In this document: piece by piece, positions 24,606 to 37,622 of the stretch
Layout: every line of letters starts with the position of its first letter
How positions within the stretch are numbered: position 1 is the first letter of the stretch
Origin: Phoronis australis
Taxonomy: Eukaryota; Phoronida; Phoronidae
DNA length: 64,000 bases
Assembly: GCA_002633005.1 (NCBI GenBank)
Contig: NMRA01000097.1
Location: 320,686-384,685, forward strand
Direction: 5' to 3'
The notes under the pieces: model-generated
What the model was told of the DNA's origin: nothing
The model's input: the letters and a program-made list of their open reading frames with translations, nothing else
The model's database searches: none
Made by a program: the position numbers and the translations under genes

Positions 24606-25340
24606 TCGTGTTGTCTATTTTGAACTAAAAAAATCATATGTCTAAACAACACGGCTCTAGGTTTTCCGTTATGTATTTCACGGAGGAATACTTCGAATCT
24701 GTCTCCGAACAGACCCCAAACTCCTGCTATGGACCTTGGTAAATTGGCCTGACGAACTTTGTAGGCTACGGTGTGTCAAGATACCAATAAATCCGTAACA
24801 GCGAAATAAAACAACACGCTTCTATAAGAACTCGGTGTATTTTTAAGGGTTTTACATCGAAGTTTGATTATTAATTGGTGTTAAACAATGAATTCAAGCG
24901 ATAACCTGACATCAGTAACCCGTGTTTTGAACTGCTGAACAGACTGCTTGTGAAACCAATTACGTAATTGGATAATTTCAACACCTCCGTCTGCCGCCAG
25001 GTATCAGGTAACACAACTGAACATGCCGTTATCGAGTAGAACCACTCGACCTAAATTGATACAAAATGGGTTGTTCTTGGGTGGCATTCTCTTTAAACCG
25101 CATTGTGGATTAGGGCTAGCTTCGGTCCAACCGCGGTTTGGAGCAGACGCGGTTTAGCCGCGTTCGGTAGGAAGAGACTTTCGATCAGTACTGCACATGT
25201 GTTTTTACATGCTACATACTTTGTGTAAATGTCAGCCACCAGATCTTGCGTTTTTGGCCTAACTTGCGTGAACGTGAAATATTTTGTGGTAATGGCTCGC
25301 AGTGAATAAATTAACGGACATTGCAGGCCAAATGAGACAT

Positions 25341-25590
25341 AGTCCGATTTATTACTGCAATAATTTGCGATTTATTCCAATATTATTACTTCACTCAATG
25401 AGATAATAACTAGAATATTGATGACGAATAAAATATTTATTCCAGTAATAAATAGTTATTACTGGAACATATCAGATGCCAGGAATAAATGCTGTAATAA
25501 ATGTTCATTACAATATCTATTCCTCGATTGTTTGGCTGAAGAATCAGTAATGGAATTAACAGGGGAGTTATTACTGTGATAAATCGGACT
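25341..25590. mobile_element. Palindromic AATAAA-rich MITE
   Basis: The left end AGTCCGATTTATTACTGCAATAA matches the complement of the right end (AGTCCGATTTATCACAGTAATAA). About 250 bp, and the interior contains several further inverted pairs built from taataa / ttatta and the motif attccagtaataaatagtt. No coding capacity. Confidence 0.75.
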
Positions 25591-26531
25591 GGTGTCTTTG
25601 CCGTGTCCCACTTTGTCTGTCTCCAGGTTTTGCTCTGTTCCTGTATTACTGTGTCATTATGTTTCCACTTTAGAATGAAACAAGTAACTACTGTACATGT
25701 ATGTTACAAAAGGTCGTGACTTGTCTTTAATCTTGTCTCTTGGTCACTTGCTTCATCAATGTTCTGCTGAGTGTAGAATTTTTTTTCTAAGGATACGAAC
25801 GGAACGGAATAAAGATTGTTAATAACCACAATTAATATAATTTGCAAATACGCTTACAAGGTGGCGAGTCCTTTATCGTAACGCCGCTTTTGTGTTTGGT
25901 CGAAACACGATTCCTTTAAGAGTGCCGAACAAAGGGTGACTACCGGCTGATTCGCATGCTCCACACTGACATCCAACTTTTACGGCGTACACACCGTTGG
26001 CATTACTGTGTAACTTTCACGTCTTTAGGAATTTTGAATACACATACTTTCTCCGTCAATTTTCTTTTTCTACAGCCTCTATATTTGAAAAACGCAGCAT
26101 ATCACGAACTTTCCTAAGCATTGCGGTGGTAAAAACGACAATGACGGAGACGGTTTTCCATTAATTAGATGCAATCCCGATAACAAAAATATATTTTTGG
26201 ACTATTTAGCTTGCTTCTTAGCAACAGGTTTACTAAAGGCTATTAAATCTCTTAAGATGAATTAATGACATTCTTTTTGAGACATACATGTAGGTTCATG
26301 GTGGAAACTCTTTAATTAAAGCACTGTTCGACGGATCAGAACAAAGCACGTGTAATACCATGGCAGGGAAATGAAACATCCATCTGTGTTATTGACATGT
26401 CGTACGCACATGCCTTGCCATACTTTAAATTCACTATTTAGACAGATGGTAAATTTAAACAGTGATGGATTGTTAGGTCATTAAATGTTTTCATGGTTGA
26501 GGAGAATTTTGCGCTCAACATGATTTTATTT
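25591..26531. other. No gene seen
   Basis: AT-rich sequence without recognisable exon or repeat pairing. Confidence 0.4.
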
Positions 26532-27240
26532 GGATTGTTCTGAAACAAAGTGGAACCCCTTGACCTCCACACTCCTCGGCTCCCTCGACCCACGAACCCC
26601 ACTACCTACAACCCCCTCGTCTCACAACTCTCGTTCCCCTCGACTCGCGCCACACAACCCCTCCGACCCAGTCTACACAAGCTTGACTCGATCTGAATAT
26701 AGAACAAGCGCTAAACTTGTAGGACCAATAAGTTGGACCGAGAGCTTGGCAGGCTTTTCCCTGTTATTTTGTCCAATTAAGGTATCGATTTGGCAAGTTT
26801 GAAAGCCAAAAACAGAAAAAAAACGCGGCCAAATCAAATCAAATGCCTACCAACCTTACAAATGTGTTTTCTGGCAAAGTGTAATCGTCTCGTCTGCTCT
26901 TCAGTGAATTGCAGATTTGACCTTTTTTGCGGAGAGTTCGCGGAACCGACACAACTGTAATTTCATTAGTAAAAAGAGTTTGAAAAAAAACAACTTTGAC
27001 CAAAAAGTATTTTAGCTAATCAGGACCACAGGCGTTCTCACGCCACTTTCTGTTTTTTAAAAACCAGACTTCAGCCAGAGCAGTCTCGCATATGGTATGT
27101 CTTATGGGAAAGTTTCCCAACGACGTAATAAGATTATGAAATGTGTAAAAAGAACACAGGTATCTCTTCTGCTAAAGGTTGTGGGTGGAGGGGGTCGTGG
27201 GTCAAGTGGATCGTGGGTTTAGTGGGTTTAAGAACAATCC
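26532..27240. mobile_element. TIR element, CCCCTCGAC-rich family, copy 2
   Basis: The ends are GGATTGTTCTGAAAC and the complementary gtttaagaacaatcc. Subterminal parts are rich in cctcgaccc / gggtcgtggg words. The interior (tgactcgatctgaat, aagttggacc, ggcaagtttgaaagcc) matches 62370-62590 and, reversed, 6780-6930. The open frames here are by-products of the low-complexity ends. Confidence 0.75.
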
Positions 27241-27438
27241 CTTATATCTGTAACCGTTTTATGCAATCGTCTCCTTTGGGACGACAGGCGGTTCTAAATT
27301 GCAAATTCTCTCCACTAAAATCCATACGAGGCAATACCTTTAAGCGACATTGGGACATTGATGTTATGCATTTCTCAGATTTTCTCAGATATTACAAAAC
27401 AACCGATTTTAAGCACAATCGGAAGGTCTCCAATTTGC

Positions 27439-27854
27439 GGTTGCAGGAAACAGTCCCAAATAGGGACTGAACTAAGCTCCCTCGAGCTTTTGTGTACTTG
27501 TTTCCTTCTACACTTACAAATATAGTTATTTTTCTATCATTTTGTCATTATTATCAGCGCCTCCTTAACTGATGGCAATTTCTCATAGTTTAACTAAAGA
27601 CTGAGCCTTAAATTCAGTAGAATTAGTCAAGGACTTAGATTAGGCATGTTGCATGAAAAGATCCATATTCTTTTTAATAATCTTGAGAATTCAACCTGAA
27701 CTTCAATCTCGATTTGTATCAAAGTCACGCATTGACTTACTGATGAGATTCAAACAACAAAATAAAGAGGAATTAGTGTTCTCACAAACCCAGGAATACG
27801 CAGTAAATCTAGGGAACTTAGTTGAGTCCCTATTTAGGACTGTTTCATGCGACC
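27439..27854. mobile_element. MITE, ggttgcat-family, copy 2
   Basis: Left end ggttgcaggaaacagtccc, right end complementary (gggactgtttcatgcgacc), with the conserved inner motif tagggactgaactaag. It is 416 bp, almost the same as copy 1, with a similar interior. Non-coding. Confidence 0.85.
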
Positions 27855-27940
27855 ATGCGCTGAAGCTCTCATCTAGACGCAAGAGCTTCATGGCAACTGT
27901 TCGACAAAGTAAGCTGCATTGTATATTCCCGTCCACTTAC

Positions 27941-28142
27941 TTCCTCCGGTTCCATCATAGGTGGGGTCAACAACTTTGGGTTCAAGGCGGGTGTAAATAC
28001 CATCTATGACACCAGGGCTTGTACAATCATGGCCGTCAAAACGAATCAAGTAGCGCAGAGTGCCATATTGGTACAGGTAGATATTGGATTGAAACAGAAC
28101 GCGAATGGCAGAGTCCGCTGCTCTCTTAAAGTACTTGTACGT
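27941..28142 (-). CDS. CTHRC1-like copy C, exon part a
   Basis: The exon is 202 bases, from the acceptor ttgttgtattccag to a gtaagt donor, phase 0 to phase 1 as in copies A and B. It encodes YKYFKRAADSAIRVLFQSN, matching the family's 'F-K-ALRV-F-G' strand, then LRYLIRFDGHDCTSPGVIDG in place of RWYFTFNGAECSGPLPI. The CC pair before the signature is missing, and aromatic-to-Leu/Ile changes make this a divergent member. The next exon in phase on this strand is 21912-21614, giving an intron of about 6 kb that contains several transposons. Confidence 0.7.
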
Positions 28143-31100
28143 CTGGAATACAACAGAGACATTTTGAGGCAACAAACTCAGCAAAAGAATTCTCAAGTAG
28201 AGGATTACGTACAGTTACCCCAAAAAGCTACCTAAGCTTTTCTCCTTGACCATTATATCGGAAGAAACAGCTACAAAAACAAACATTTAAAAACTAGTGT
28301 GAATGGATGTCAGTTCAGCCAAAACAATAATGTTGCAGTATCATGGCGTTTTTAAATTCGCTCTAGTGTCAATTATTTCGCTGCAACAATGTTATTTACA
28401 GGCAGCTATCTAAGCTGTCAATCACTCGAGTACATTTGCCACTCGAGCTGCATGTTGCTTATGTTTGCAGTGGTTCCTCTGTTCAGTCCGCCAATGCTGT
28501 GCTAACTACAACCATGCTGTTCCAAATAACTGTGTAAATATATATTAAGCGGTTTTTGAATCCAAGGTGTATGCTATTCACTTTCCGCTGGGGGCATACA
28601 GCACAAACACCGACAGTCTGCCACGCCCAGTGGCATAGTGTGCAGAATCAAACTTCATCAAATGGCAATTCCTATAATGGAACGAACAAGTGCAAATTTT
28701 ATCATTTTTGACATGATTGTCTAATCTGGACATTTCGAAGAGTGCACGGTTATGCAAAACAGATAATTAGCAGTTGTTTTTCCCAAGAGGCACTGTTTAT
28801 TTAGGTGAAGTGGCAATGAAGCTTTACGCCGACAGACACCTTGGTCAACTTTAAGCAGGCAAAAAATAATATCAAACCACATTAAAGTTTTAGTTTGATT
28901 AAAACGTTATCTAGCAATTGGATTGCTATGGTTTGATAGTAATTTTTCGAAATGCATGTGCAATTCGTTCGGAAACCATATTTGGGTAACGTTTTTCGAT
29001 CAATTGACGACTCTCCTGTATTAATGCGTCTGGAACAAAGCGCGAAGCTTTGACAATGCAAGGAACACAACGAAGCAATTGACAGTAAGACCAAAAATGT
29101 TATCCAAATTTTTGTTTCTTAAATAGTTAGTTCTGAACACCCTTAACTTGTGGAAGTGAGACAATGGCAACTACTTTCGAGCAATATGTCCAAAATTGGT
29201 GACTTGAACTTAAGGTGATGAACGGATCTTAGCCAAACAACCGCAAACATTCGTGAGACTTGCATTACACTAACGTCACCGTGCACTCTGTATCCACTCG
29301 AAAGGTAGATTTTAGTATCAACGCTCCCTGTTTTACTTGATACTACTTTCGTCTTTTTAACTGTAGGTAACTGCACGGCATTCCAACACATGTTTTATTT
29401 ACCCATATGTTGAACAGAGAAACAATAATTGTTCATGAACACCAACTATATGTAGGCCTCCTGAATATCGAGTTGTCCATTTGCCCAGTTCGCTCGTTGT
29501 TTTAATTTATACATATTCTGTTTAACATCTCAATAGATCGAGTGCAAGTCTACGAACAGGAATCTTGTTAAACTATAGCCGCCAGCCAGCGAAGTTTAAG
29601 TAGCCCACACACCACACGAGACTTCGGTATGTGTAACTAGGTAGATTGAACACACCGATTCAAGTGCCTTCCCCCCAAAAATGTAAAGGAGAGTAAGAGC
29701 TGTCCAACACCATTGTTCTCGAAATGTATGGACTAGATTGTCGAAAGGTTGTTTGAATGTCATTTCAAATCAATTCAACATTAATAAGAGCTCATGTTTA
29801 TTCAAGAGAACCACCTGCGAGAGGTTTTGGGGGTATGTAAAAAATGCCAGAGACTTTAGTATTAGGTATGTTGAAAGGTCAGTCACGTGTTAATTAAGTC
29901 GACAACACGATCAGTATTCAATGAAAAGTGCATCTCTACATTAAAGCAAATTATTACATCTATTGCAATTGAAAATACTTGCTATCGACAATCATCCAAG
30001 CATCGACAGGCCAGCGAACACGAGGTTTGAGAAATAAACAACTTCCTTATCCGAGCAACCCAAATTATTCACTCACTCTTGACATCCTAGTGTACATGTA
30101 GTATTGAGTGCTGTTTTCGCCTAATGATAGCAACATGGTATTTTAAGAGAAATATGCATTTGATGGTCAAGTCCCTTAGAGCGCAATGCAACCTGTTTGT
30201 TCATTCTACCTAGTTTTACACCACGCGAGCGCGCACCAGCTGCGCATGCACAACTCGACACAGAGGACTCGTGTATTGAAAGAGCTGACGGCAAGATCGG
30301 ACATCTGTTGAAGTATTTTGACTCTTGACTCTTTGGCGTTAGCTGTCATTTCCACAATCGTTCACTTCAAGTAAACACCTAAGTTGGCAGCTCTCCATCT
30401 GCATAGTCCTTACCAAAATAAGACCGTTGCCCACTTCATTCGCACCAGTCCACAAGTATTGTTTGATGTTGAATCTGGATAGATTCGGACAGGTTCCTAA
30501 AGTGAAAAAGTACCTGCGTCATGTGCTGAAGAATTAAATTGCGCGGAAACGTTACTCTACCTAAATTACATTATCACATGCGAAATAAATTTTAGAAGCA
30601 AAGTCAAGTATAACTAAATGCCTAAGGGCATATAGACATGCACGTCACTAGAGGGGTACAGGGGCAGTTCTGCGTTTTCAGTAAGGGGGGGTTTAGGGTT
30701 CGCGCCAAGCCGAAGCGCGTAGCGGCGAACGGGGGAGGTCGGGAGATTGTTTCCCCCCGCTACTGTGGAAGATTTTTTTGGAAGTGATTTCATTTTCCCG
30801 GCAGCGATTTTTTAATTTTTATTTTTGATCCTGAACCAGGGGGGTTAAACTCTCGAAAACCCCACCCAGTGGATCCGCCAATGGCATAGGAAGGAAAAGG
30901 AGAAGAGGCCAGCTTGGGCGTGAAAGACGAAGGTCAGGACCAGGGTTGTAAGTAAGAGAGGAAGGGTAGCAGGCGGAGGTGCGCCAGGTAGGGACAAACA
31001 GCAAGTTTCGACGAGTGGACGGACGGTCCAATGATGAGAGAAATGCGAAATACGAAGGCCTTGGCGACGATGATGTAGAATGGAAAACTGTCCGTCAGCT

Positions 31101-31214
31101 TTGTTTCAAGTACTACGCACGAACACTACATGTATACCTGCAGCCCAGAGCATTCAATATAGATGGACGAGGTACATATACCAATTTCTCACATAACTGG
31201 AATGTGTTACGAAA

Positions 31215-31400
31215 CGACTAGTTAATAACACCGCGTAAGTATTTTTATATCACATGGGTGAATCACAAAGTAGTGCAAAGTAGACATCCAAACGCCTTAC
31301 ATTTTATCGTCTGGAAAACACTAAAACAACCAAACCCGCACCAACGAAACGGTGCCGGAATTCCGAGAAGGTGACTAGATTATGATTGACAAAACCGATG
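31215..31400. repeat. Low-copy repeat shared with 60.2-60.4 kb
   Basis: Shared words in the same order include gtgaatcacaaagtagtgcaaa, acattttatcgtctg and gccggaat, with moderate divergence. Sequence further left on both copies is weakly similar as well. No gene is assigned; the minus-strand frame of the 60 kb copy (CRNTPKTCKNIGYLC) is Cys-containing but lacks a clear acceptor. Confidence 0.7.
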
Positions 31401-33853
31401 TAGCAATTGTACGTACTCTCAGTCCGAAGGACATTTACACAACTTCTTAAACGGATCCATCTTCGGCGGCAAATTCTATATCTACCTTCATTCAAACGTA
31501 GAATCGACGAAACCCATCTCAAGAAACGCAGCGAGACTATCTAACTGTGCTGTGTCAAGGTCAATTCAGTGCTCACGCGCAGGGAAGCCCTGCTGACTGT
31601 TACTTATAAACACTTTTTAAGTTTTAATATTACAACTTTAAAGACTGTTATTAGATTGTTGCTTGAATGCAATTTACAATTGTTCCATTTGAACTTAAAC
31701 TATTAACAAAAAGTCACTGAATTACATAATATTGCGCCAGCGTGTTTTTTTATCAAAAAGTGCGTCTTATGGTTGAAAGTTTTAGAGACGTCGAGTTTTT
31801 CGTAAAAAAGATCGTTTTTACGGTTCATGTAACAAATTATAACCTACATGCGCCTTAGATTGATGACATGGGCAAAGACTCGGGATTTTGACGAAATTTC
31901 CAAGCAGTTTTGTCCATGTCATAAACCTGAGACTCGTGTAGGATTCTCTATGTCTGACCACAGCGCACTTAGATTATACCACAGTGCGTGTGGAAATGAA
32001 TGTATGCCGGAAACAGCACTCTGGTTATGATCATGGGACCACAAGTTGTGATAGATTAGATACGTGTATTGCCGGGTTGTAATCTTGAGAAACTTAAATA
32101 GTTTTAATTTGTAAATTTAAGCGGTCATGGTGCAGAATTCTGATTTTATTTGAAATTGGGTTGATTAATTTAAGTTTTGGTCAATGAATGCAATGGTGCT
32201 CTGTATATGATATAGGTTTCACGACGAAGTGACGTACAGAAATACCCGGGCGATGCGAAACTTTGAGGTTTGTATATAATTTCCACTCTTCGGTACCTAT
32301 ATTAATTTTGACTACACGTAGTTGCCCGGCGGGTTAACCAATGGAAACCTCCTGAATACAACAACTAAACCTGGGCTAAAATGAACAATAGCGGAACGAA
32401 GGCGAAGAAACAGGTAGCGTCCCCTTTGGTCGCCACCAGCTTCACCCCGACCTAAAAGGTCATGTAATTTTGCCGTCATTTCGGTTTTCAAATTAGCATC
32501 ACGGTAGATCATTGTTTCACTAAAACAGCAAACTTGTTAATTTATTCTACGTAGTTGCCAAATTTTCCCATCAGTCGGTCTTTTGATTGGTTTCACGCTA
32601 AAACCACTTTAACAAGAGGGTGCCCCCTACGCTCTTTCACAGTGCTACAAAAGGTGTCACTGTGCAATAACGTTTATAATGTATTCTGATTGGTTAAAGC
32701 CTATCTTCAACGGTAACACCTGAAATTTTGGTTCCTACAGTATGTTAAGAGCATTGCTCGGAGCCCACTGGTGCCATAAATTGAGAAATTTAACAAATTG
32801 TTAGGCGTATTGGCTTGCTTTTGCCTACATGACCTCGAGAATCACCGTTTAATTGATACAGCTGCGAGTAACAACCGCACGCAAAGGTGTTCTTTTAGGA
32901 CCCCTATTCAATACAAAACTTATTGTTTGTCCTGGGATCTCGCGGTGACGCAACACGGCACAAAAAGGCAACTTCACTTATCATTTGACGGCTTACATTT
33001 GCCTGACTGAACTCTGGTTTTATTTTTTTACTAAGGCTTTGCTAGGACTATCTGGTTAGTCTAATACATCTAAAGTATCAAAATTCCGTTGAAATTAGGC
33101 TTTAAAGTAGTGAAACTGACGTCATAACATTCAGTCATTCCCATTTGTTGAAACTGGGGAAACCTCATTCAGTTTACTGTTGCGTAATATGGTGACCACC
33201 CTTGGCTTGAATAGTTGCAATTTATTAAAATGGGCAGTGATCGAAGTAAACAAAATCAAGGGAACACCGATCCCGTGGCTAAGCCCAAAACAAGCACAAT
33301 GCATAGAAGGCGTTTGCAAGTGGTGGCGATGTGAATGATAAACTTTCAACCAACCATGCGCATTGAAGCCCACATACGGATTTCCCTGTGTCGTTCATCA
33401 TGTTTCCACGTGGCCACTTTTCAATACAGGTGGCGCTGTGTCAGAGAGTATGTGCCCTCCATAATTATTTGTAATCATTAGTTGAACACTCGTCTCTACT
33501 CCCTGTGTCTAGATTCCTGCGTCGGCATTTGATATTGAACGGGCATTTTCCTTCGAAGTGCTATGATGTGTCCGGAGGGACGCTGCCAATTTCAACCCCA
33601 TATCAGCTGTAGTCGGAACCTGCGGTGTCAACACTACTCATGATGTCATGAACGTTTTCATCGGACGAGAGAGCGACACCTTCATTAAACATCGTATTCG
33701 TATTCTGTTGCCACAGAATTACTTTGAGTGGATTGCTTAGTGTTCAGTTTTGCCACGCATAAAGCCTCTAGCTAAATCGAGTATTTCAGATTTTATGTAG
33801 AGTACAGCAAAACGCATTTTGACAAATCAACGCTGTTGTTAAACTTTCTTTAC

Positions 33854-34021
33854 CTGGGCAATGTCCCCATTTCTGGTCGCTCTCGTAATTAGGGGTGGTC
33901 GCACACCACGGTTGTTTGCGATCCTCTTCAATGCACGCACTGTACGACAGGCCCTTGTAAACGAACGGGAACGTGCACGATGAACCACCGGCATTACCGC
34001 CATAAGTTGGCAGGTCAGTAT
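33854..34021 (-). CDS. Fibronectin type II domain exon
   Basis: The exon is 168 bases from the acceptor tactttccacag to a gtaaag donor, phase 1 at both ends, the symmetric class that can be shuffled without breaking frame. The translation contains GGSSCTFPFVYKGLSYSAC, EDRKQPWCATTPNYESD and KWGHC, i.e. all four FN2 cysteines and the aromatic core (CxFPF, Y, WC, W). FN2 modules bind collagen or gelatin in secreted proteins. It sits between CTHRC1-like copies B and C on the same strand, so it may be an N-terminal module of copy C or a separate gene. Confidence 0.85.
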
Positions 34022-35755
34022 CTGTGGAAAGTATTTTCTCAATACGTTTCATGAATTACCATAAATACACATCCACGAGTAGACCACACAAAAATGATCA
34101 AAGCTACATGTAAGTCACGGATTTTCTTGAGAATTTTACGATAGTAGTAGTATCCACTTTCATTCTTCAGAGTGCGCCATCTTGTGATTGCTAAGGCAAC
34201 AAGTTGCTTTTCTGCCAAATGCAAGCCCAATTGCAGCTACATTTTGGCACATTTTGGGATCTTACCTTGAAAGCAAGTATGCAAGATGAAACACTACCTC
34301 TATTAATACCACTGAGTTAAGCTATCTTTAATCTTTTCAACTATGGAAAATATTACATATGCCAGTCATATCGTAGCTGTTTTGAATGTTACAAATTTAG
34401 CTGTTCGATGGCGATTTTGAAATGTTGTGAATTGACCAAGTTCCTGCCTCCATATCTTAATGAAGCCAACTTTAAAACAACAAAACGACATTTGGTGTTT
34501 AGAGTGACTTTATCTCATTGAAAAACCTAAATTTTATAAGCACTTCTTCATATCGCATCGGACAATCGAAGTTGGGTACATGGACATCATCGCATTAGCA
34601 AGACTGGACAATATCTCTATACCAACGTATGTATATGTATGCAGGTGATTCAAAATAAAGCTTAGAAGTATTACATGTGATTCTGCCACTCCAAAAGTGT
34701 CAAATACATTATATTTCAGAAGCAACCAAATTCCCTGGGTTGACAGAAAAGAAGAAATGATAGCGCATCAAAGCGCGGTATTTTCCTCCGGCCTTGACGA
34801 TAATGCTGCCAGGAAGTCCATGCAATCCATTAAAATTGAATACCAGAAATGTTCATTGCATGTATATCTAGAACTTTACAATGATATAAATTCAGCTCTT
34901 AGCACTGTTGCTCTAGGAATATACAGCATCATATATTTAGTTCACAATGGTTACGGTTTTGAAATAATCTAACTACACAGGCATCTTCGGTCATATGCGT
35001 CTGCAAATTTCTGTGCGCATCACCAAGGACAGGTCAGTGACACAAAAGATAATTTCGTTTCCTGTTTGAATATTATTGCTTACTTCCGAAATTCTTTTAT
35101 CCTCGGTTAGAAGGTTGTGTATAAATCTAACAAATAGATATACAGTGTAAATGTGTCAAATACATGTAACTGGAAACTCGAATGAAACTTGAAGGCACAT
35201 GACTAATTGGTTAAAATTTTAATTTGATTAAGATAGTTGTTTGTTATTTTTTGCAAAGTCGGTTAATTTGGTCAGACCCACCTCATTTCAGTGTAGAATA
35301 AGAAGTGCTATATAGGGCTGGAAGAGGGCCAAACGTGATTCATTAGTAAAAACCAAAAATCAGGTGGCGGAACACTCCATATGGAATTGTTGGGGAGGGA
35401 CGCGGAAACATTTTGGTAAGAAAACCATTGTCACGGCTAATTCTCCTTATGCTTACCTTTCGGGCAAGCCTATTTCATTGGACAACCAAATGGCCAAGCC
35501 CTGAGATGCCTTGTATACCTGAATCCACTCGCGTTATGAAAACCAATATAATTATTTTGTTTTTACATACAACATGGAGCCGCGGATATGACGTCATATC
35601 CCATAGTGCGACCAGTGTAAAATTTCCAATTACCGATTGGGGCAAATGAAGGATGGATTGCTCGAAAAAAGTTGATAAAGGGAATGTTTGGGTTATGCCT
35701 GGATTCTTGTGAAGCTATAACCCACTGCTATGTTTGCTAATATTTTCACACTGTT
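34022..35755. other. No gene seen
   Basis: No splice-bounded exon with a known domain. The segment at about 35660-35750 resembles 3235-3325 inside the CTTAAG element. Confidence 0.4.
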
Positions 35756-35982
35756 TTACGCTCTAGTCCCTACAAGGACAGACCACGGGACTGCGTTACG
35801 CGGCAATAAGGACAACTGCCACTCACCAAATGAACGTCTCAGATCATTTTCTTCTATAGTCATGGACACACCGTTACCAATCCATCCCGTATGCGCGTCC
35901 CCAATATCAATGCCGTTGCATTCCCCCACATGGAATTTTACTATGACGTCGCCAGCTATTTGTAAATCACAAATGCCACCAA
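35756..35982 (-). CDS. CTHRC1-like copy B, final exon (part b)
   Basis: It begins after acactttcag in phase 1 with GGICDLQIAGDVIVKF, then a Cys and the signature GDAHTGWIGNGVSMTIEEN, equivalent to the 'DA-TGWNS-SRIIIEE' end of CTHRC1. The frame runs about 28 residues past the normal end to a TAA at 35756. The intron to part a (36342-36144) is only 161 bases, making this the clearest two-exon pair in the window. Confidence 0.8.
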
Positions 35983-36143
35983 CTGAAAGTGTGAATGAAA
36001 GATAGGCAGGCATTAAAATACAAACGGATGGGTACTTTTACATGTATGTTACCCATCACACTTCTGATGTAAGTCTCTTTAGGAGCATAGAACAATCAAA
36101 TTAATGCCAAGTATCACAATACATGCCCACATAAGACTCTCAC

Positions 36144-36342
36144 CCTGGGCCGGACGATAATCATCCTTTTCTTTGCCCTTGTACCACACTATCTCAATTT
36201 TCCCAGGCGAGGAGCATTCTTCATCGTTGAAAGTGAAGTACCACCGATTGCAACAACTATCGCAGTTGTACGGAGCGCGAACAATACCTCGAAAACGCAC
36301 CCTCAGTGAAGTGAAAGAATACTGTTTTTTGAAAGTTTTTGT
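36144..36342 (-). CDS. CTHRC1-like copy B, exon part a
   Basis: The exon is 199 bases, from ctctatgtttcag to a gtgaga donor, phase 0 to 1. It encodes TFKKQYSFTSLRVRFRGIV, then NCDSCCNRWYFTFNDEECSS, which preserves both the Cys pair and the RWYFTFN-EC signature of CTHRC1, then PGKIEIVWY. Of the copies here it is closest to the canonical family. CTHRC1 proteins are secreted and trimeric in vertebrates; the role in this animal is not known to me. Upstream exons of its gene are not certain. Confidence 0.85.
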
Positions 36343-36882
36343 CTGAAACATAGAGCAAGTAGGGGTCTTAATATAGTCCAACACCGGTACGCTCAGTCAA
36401 TTTAGTTTCTGGGAAACCACGGGCAAATTCAACTACAGTATATGCCTACTTTGACAATGAGTGCAGCTAGAAAATTAGGATACTCACCCACTTAAAAATG
36501 AACCACTTGTCGAATTTTCCGTGTAATGACTGATAGGGTTTTCTCCTCGAAAGGCCACTCTTTACTTATTTCTTTGTCGAATATCGGCATAATTTCGGCG
36601 CACAAAACCGACACTAAATTAAAATTATATTGGACTACAACCCGTTTGAGTTGTAATCAAATCGCCGTAGGAGTTGCCAAATACTACTTGTCAAAATATC
36701 ATATACGTATCGCCAAGTTCAGTCATAAATATACAAATTAGTAGCTAGACGAAATAACGCCACATTAAACTGACAAAATTTTTACAAAAACGCTATGTTA
36801 TTGCTACAAAATTAAGGCTAGCTGAACAGCCAAACAATCTTGTGGTACAAAAGTTCTAAAGCTATAGATATCTTAAAAACCG

Positions 36883-37104
36883 TCAGTAAAATTGTGCAGT
36901 GGGACTTTTGCCGGGATCGCATCCCTTCATAAGGAAACAGGCCGTGAGTATGGCACCCTGCTGCGCGGCAAGTCCTGTAGCTCCTCCATGAAAGAACCGT
37001 CCCTCGTCTTCGCTGGACAGAAGTAACGTCAGACCCTTGACATTTTTGCAACGTAAATGAGATTCGTTCATACTGCCAGGACAACATTTCCGTGGAGTCC
37101 TCAC
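36883..37104 (-). other. Open frame, not recognised
   Basis: The minus strand has two overlapping long frames here. One reads CPGSMNESHLRCKNVKG, then SSEDEGRFFHGGATGL. It has protein-like composition, but I found no clear acceptor and donor pair and do not recognise it. It could be an exon or a retrocopy fragment. Confidence 0.25.
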
Positions 37105-37347
37105 ACTGCTAATTAACTGTTTTTAACAGGTACATTACATGTATCTGTCCAACCGCTTTTAGTTTATGTATGGTGTGTGCTGATGGGGTCTTGAACTCTC
37201 TACCGAAACAAGATCACTCGTTTCACTAGCATGTCTTCGTCATCCCTCCGCTTGGAAATTTCCTGTGGGAACCTGGCCCAGTTTTACGTTGTACTTGGAT
37301 ACGTACTGAAACTCTTGATTGGTCCTCGAGATAATGTTTGACTTTAA

Positions 37348-37622
37348 AGCGGTATTATACACTCGCTTCCGGTCAAAGAACAAGGTTTGGATTAGAGCAG
37401 ACGCCGGTACAAAATGGTCTTATCGGATTCCTTGGAATCGATCTAAGTGCTCGGAAACCTCCGAGTGTCCATTATGTTTTACGGTGTATGTATCAAGCAA
37501 TATCATTCGTGTTCCTTCAATCAACTCAAATTTGACGAAAAAGAATAGAGACCAATTTCATGAAGATCGGTGTCATAAATCAAAACTTGATTTTTGACAG
37601 AGAGGAAGAATTTAATACCGCT
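37348..37622. mobile_element. 275 bp TTAA MITE
   Basis: It is flanked by TTAA at 37344-37347 and 37623-37626, with inverted ends AGCGGTATTA at both termini. The right-hand TTAA is the same one that forms the left flank of the THAP element at 37627, so the two elements abut on a single TTAA. The plus-strand frames across it have no recognisable domain. Confidence 0.75.

Larger units (their letters stand above)
23406..25092 (+). mobile_element. THAP-containing TTAA element, copy 2
   Basis: It is bounded by TTAA at 23402-23405 and 25093-25096, a perfect target-site duplication. Terminal inverted repeats read AGGAAAATTTCACCCG at the left and, in complement, AGAGAATGCCACCC at the right. It is 1.69 kb. 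A THAP domain relic is near the left end. TTAA duplications are typical of the Kolobok and piggyBac superfamilies; assignment to Kolobok is a guess based on TTAA plus THAP. No intact transposase. Confidence 0.75.
27855..33853. other. Mostly non-coding, one exon noted separately
   Basis: Apart from the exon at 28142-27941 no gene is supported. The part near 30650-30880 is a GC-rich repeat-like patch with runs of G and C. 31215-31400 resembles 60236-60410. The segment near 32217-32310 resembles 12525-12600 and 54340-54420. Small open frames are on overlapping strands and show no domain. Confidence 0.4.

Noticed and set aside
26530-26802. Pro/Ser/Thr-rich plus-strand frame
   Set aside because: It comes from the cctcgaccc-rich end of a TIR element.
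36883-37104. Minus-strand protein-like frame as a real gene
   Set aside because: Two overlapping frames look equally open, no family was recognised and exon borders are unclear; kept only as an unassigned note.
37319-37597. Plus-strand 92-codon frame
   Set aside because: It spans a 275 bp TTAA MITE and has no recognisable domain.
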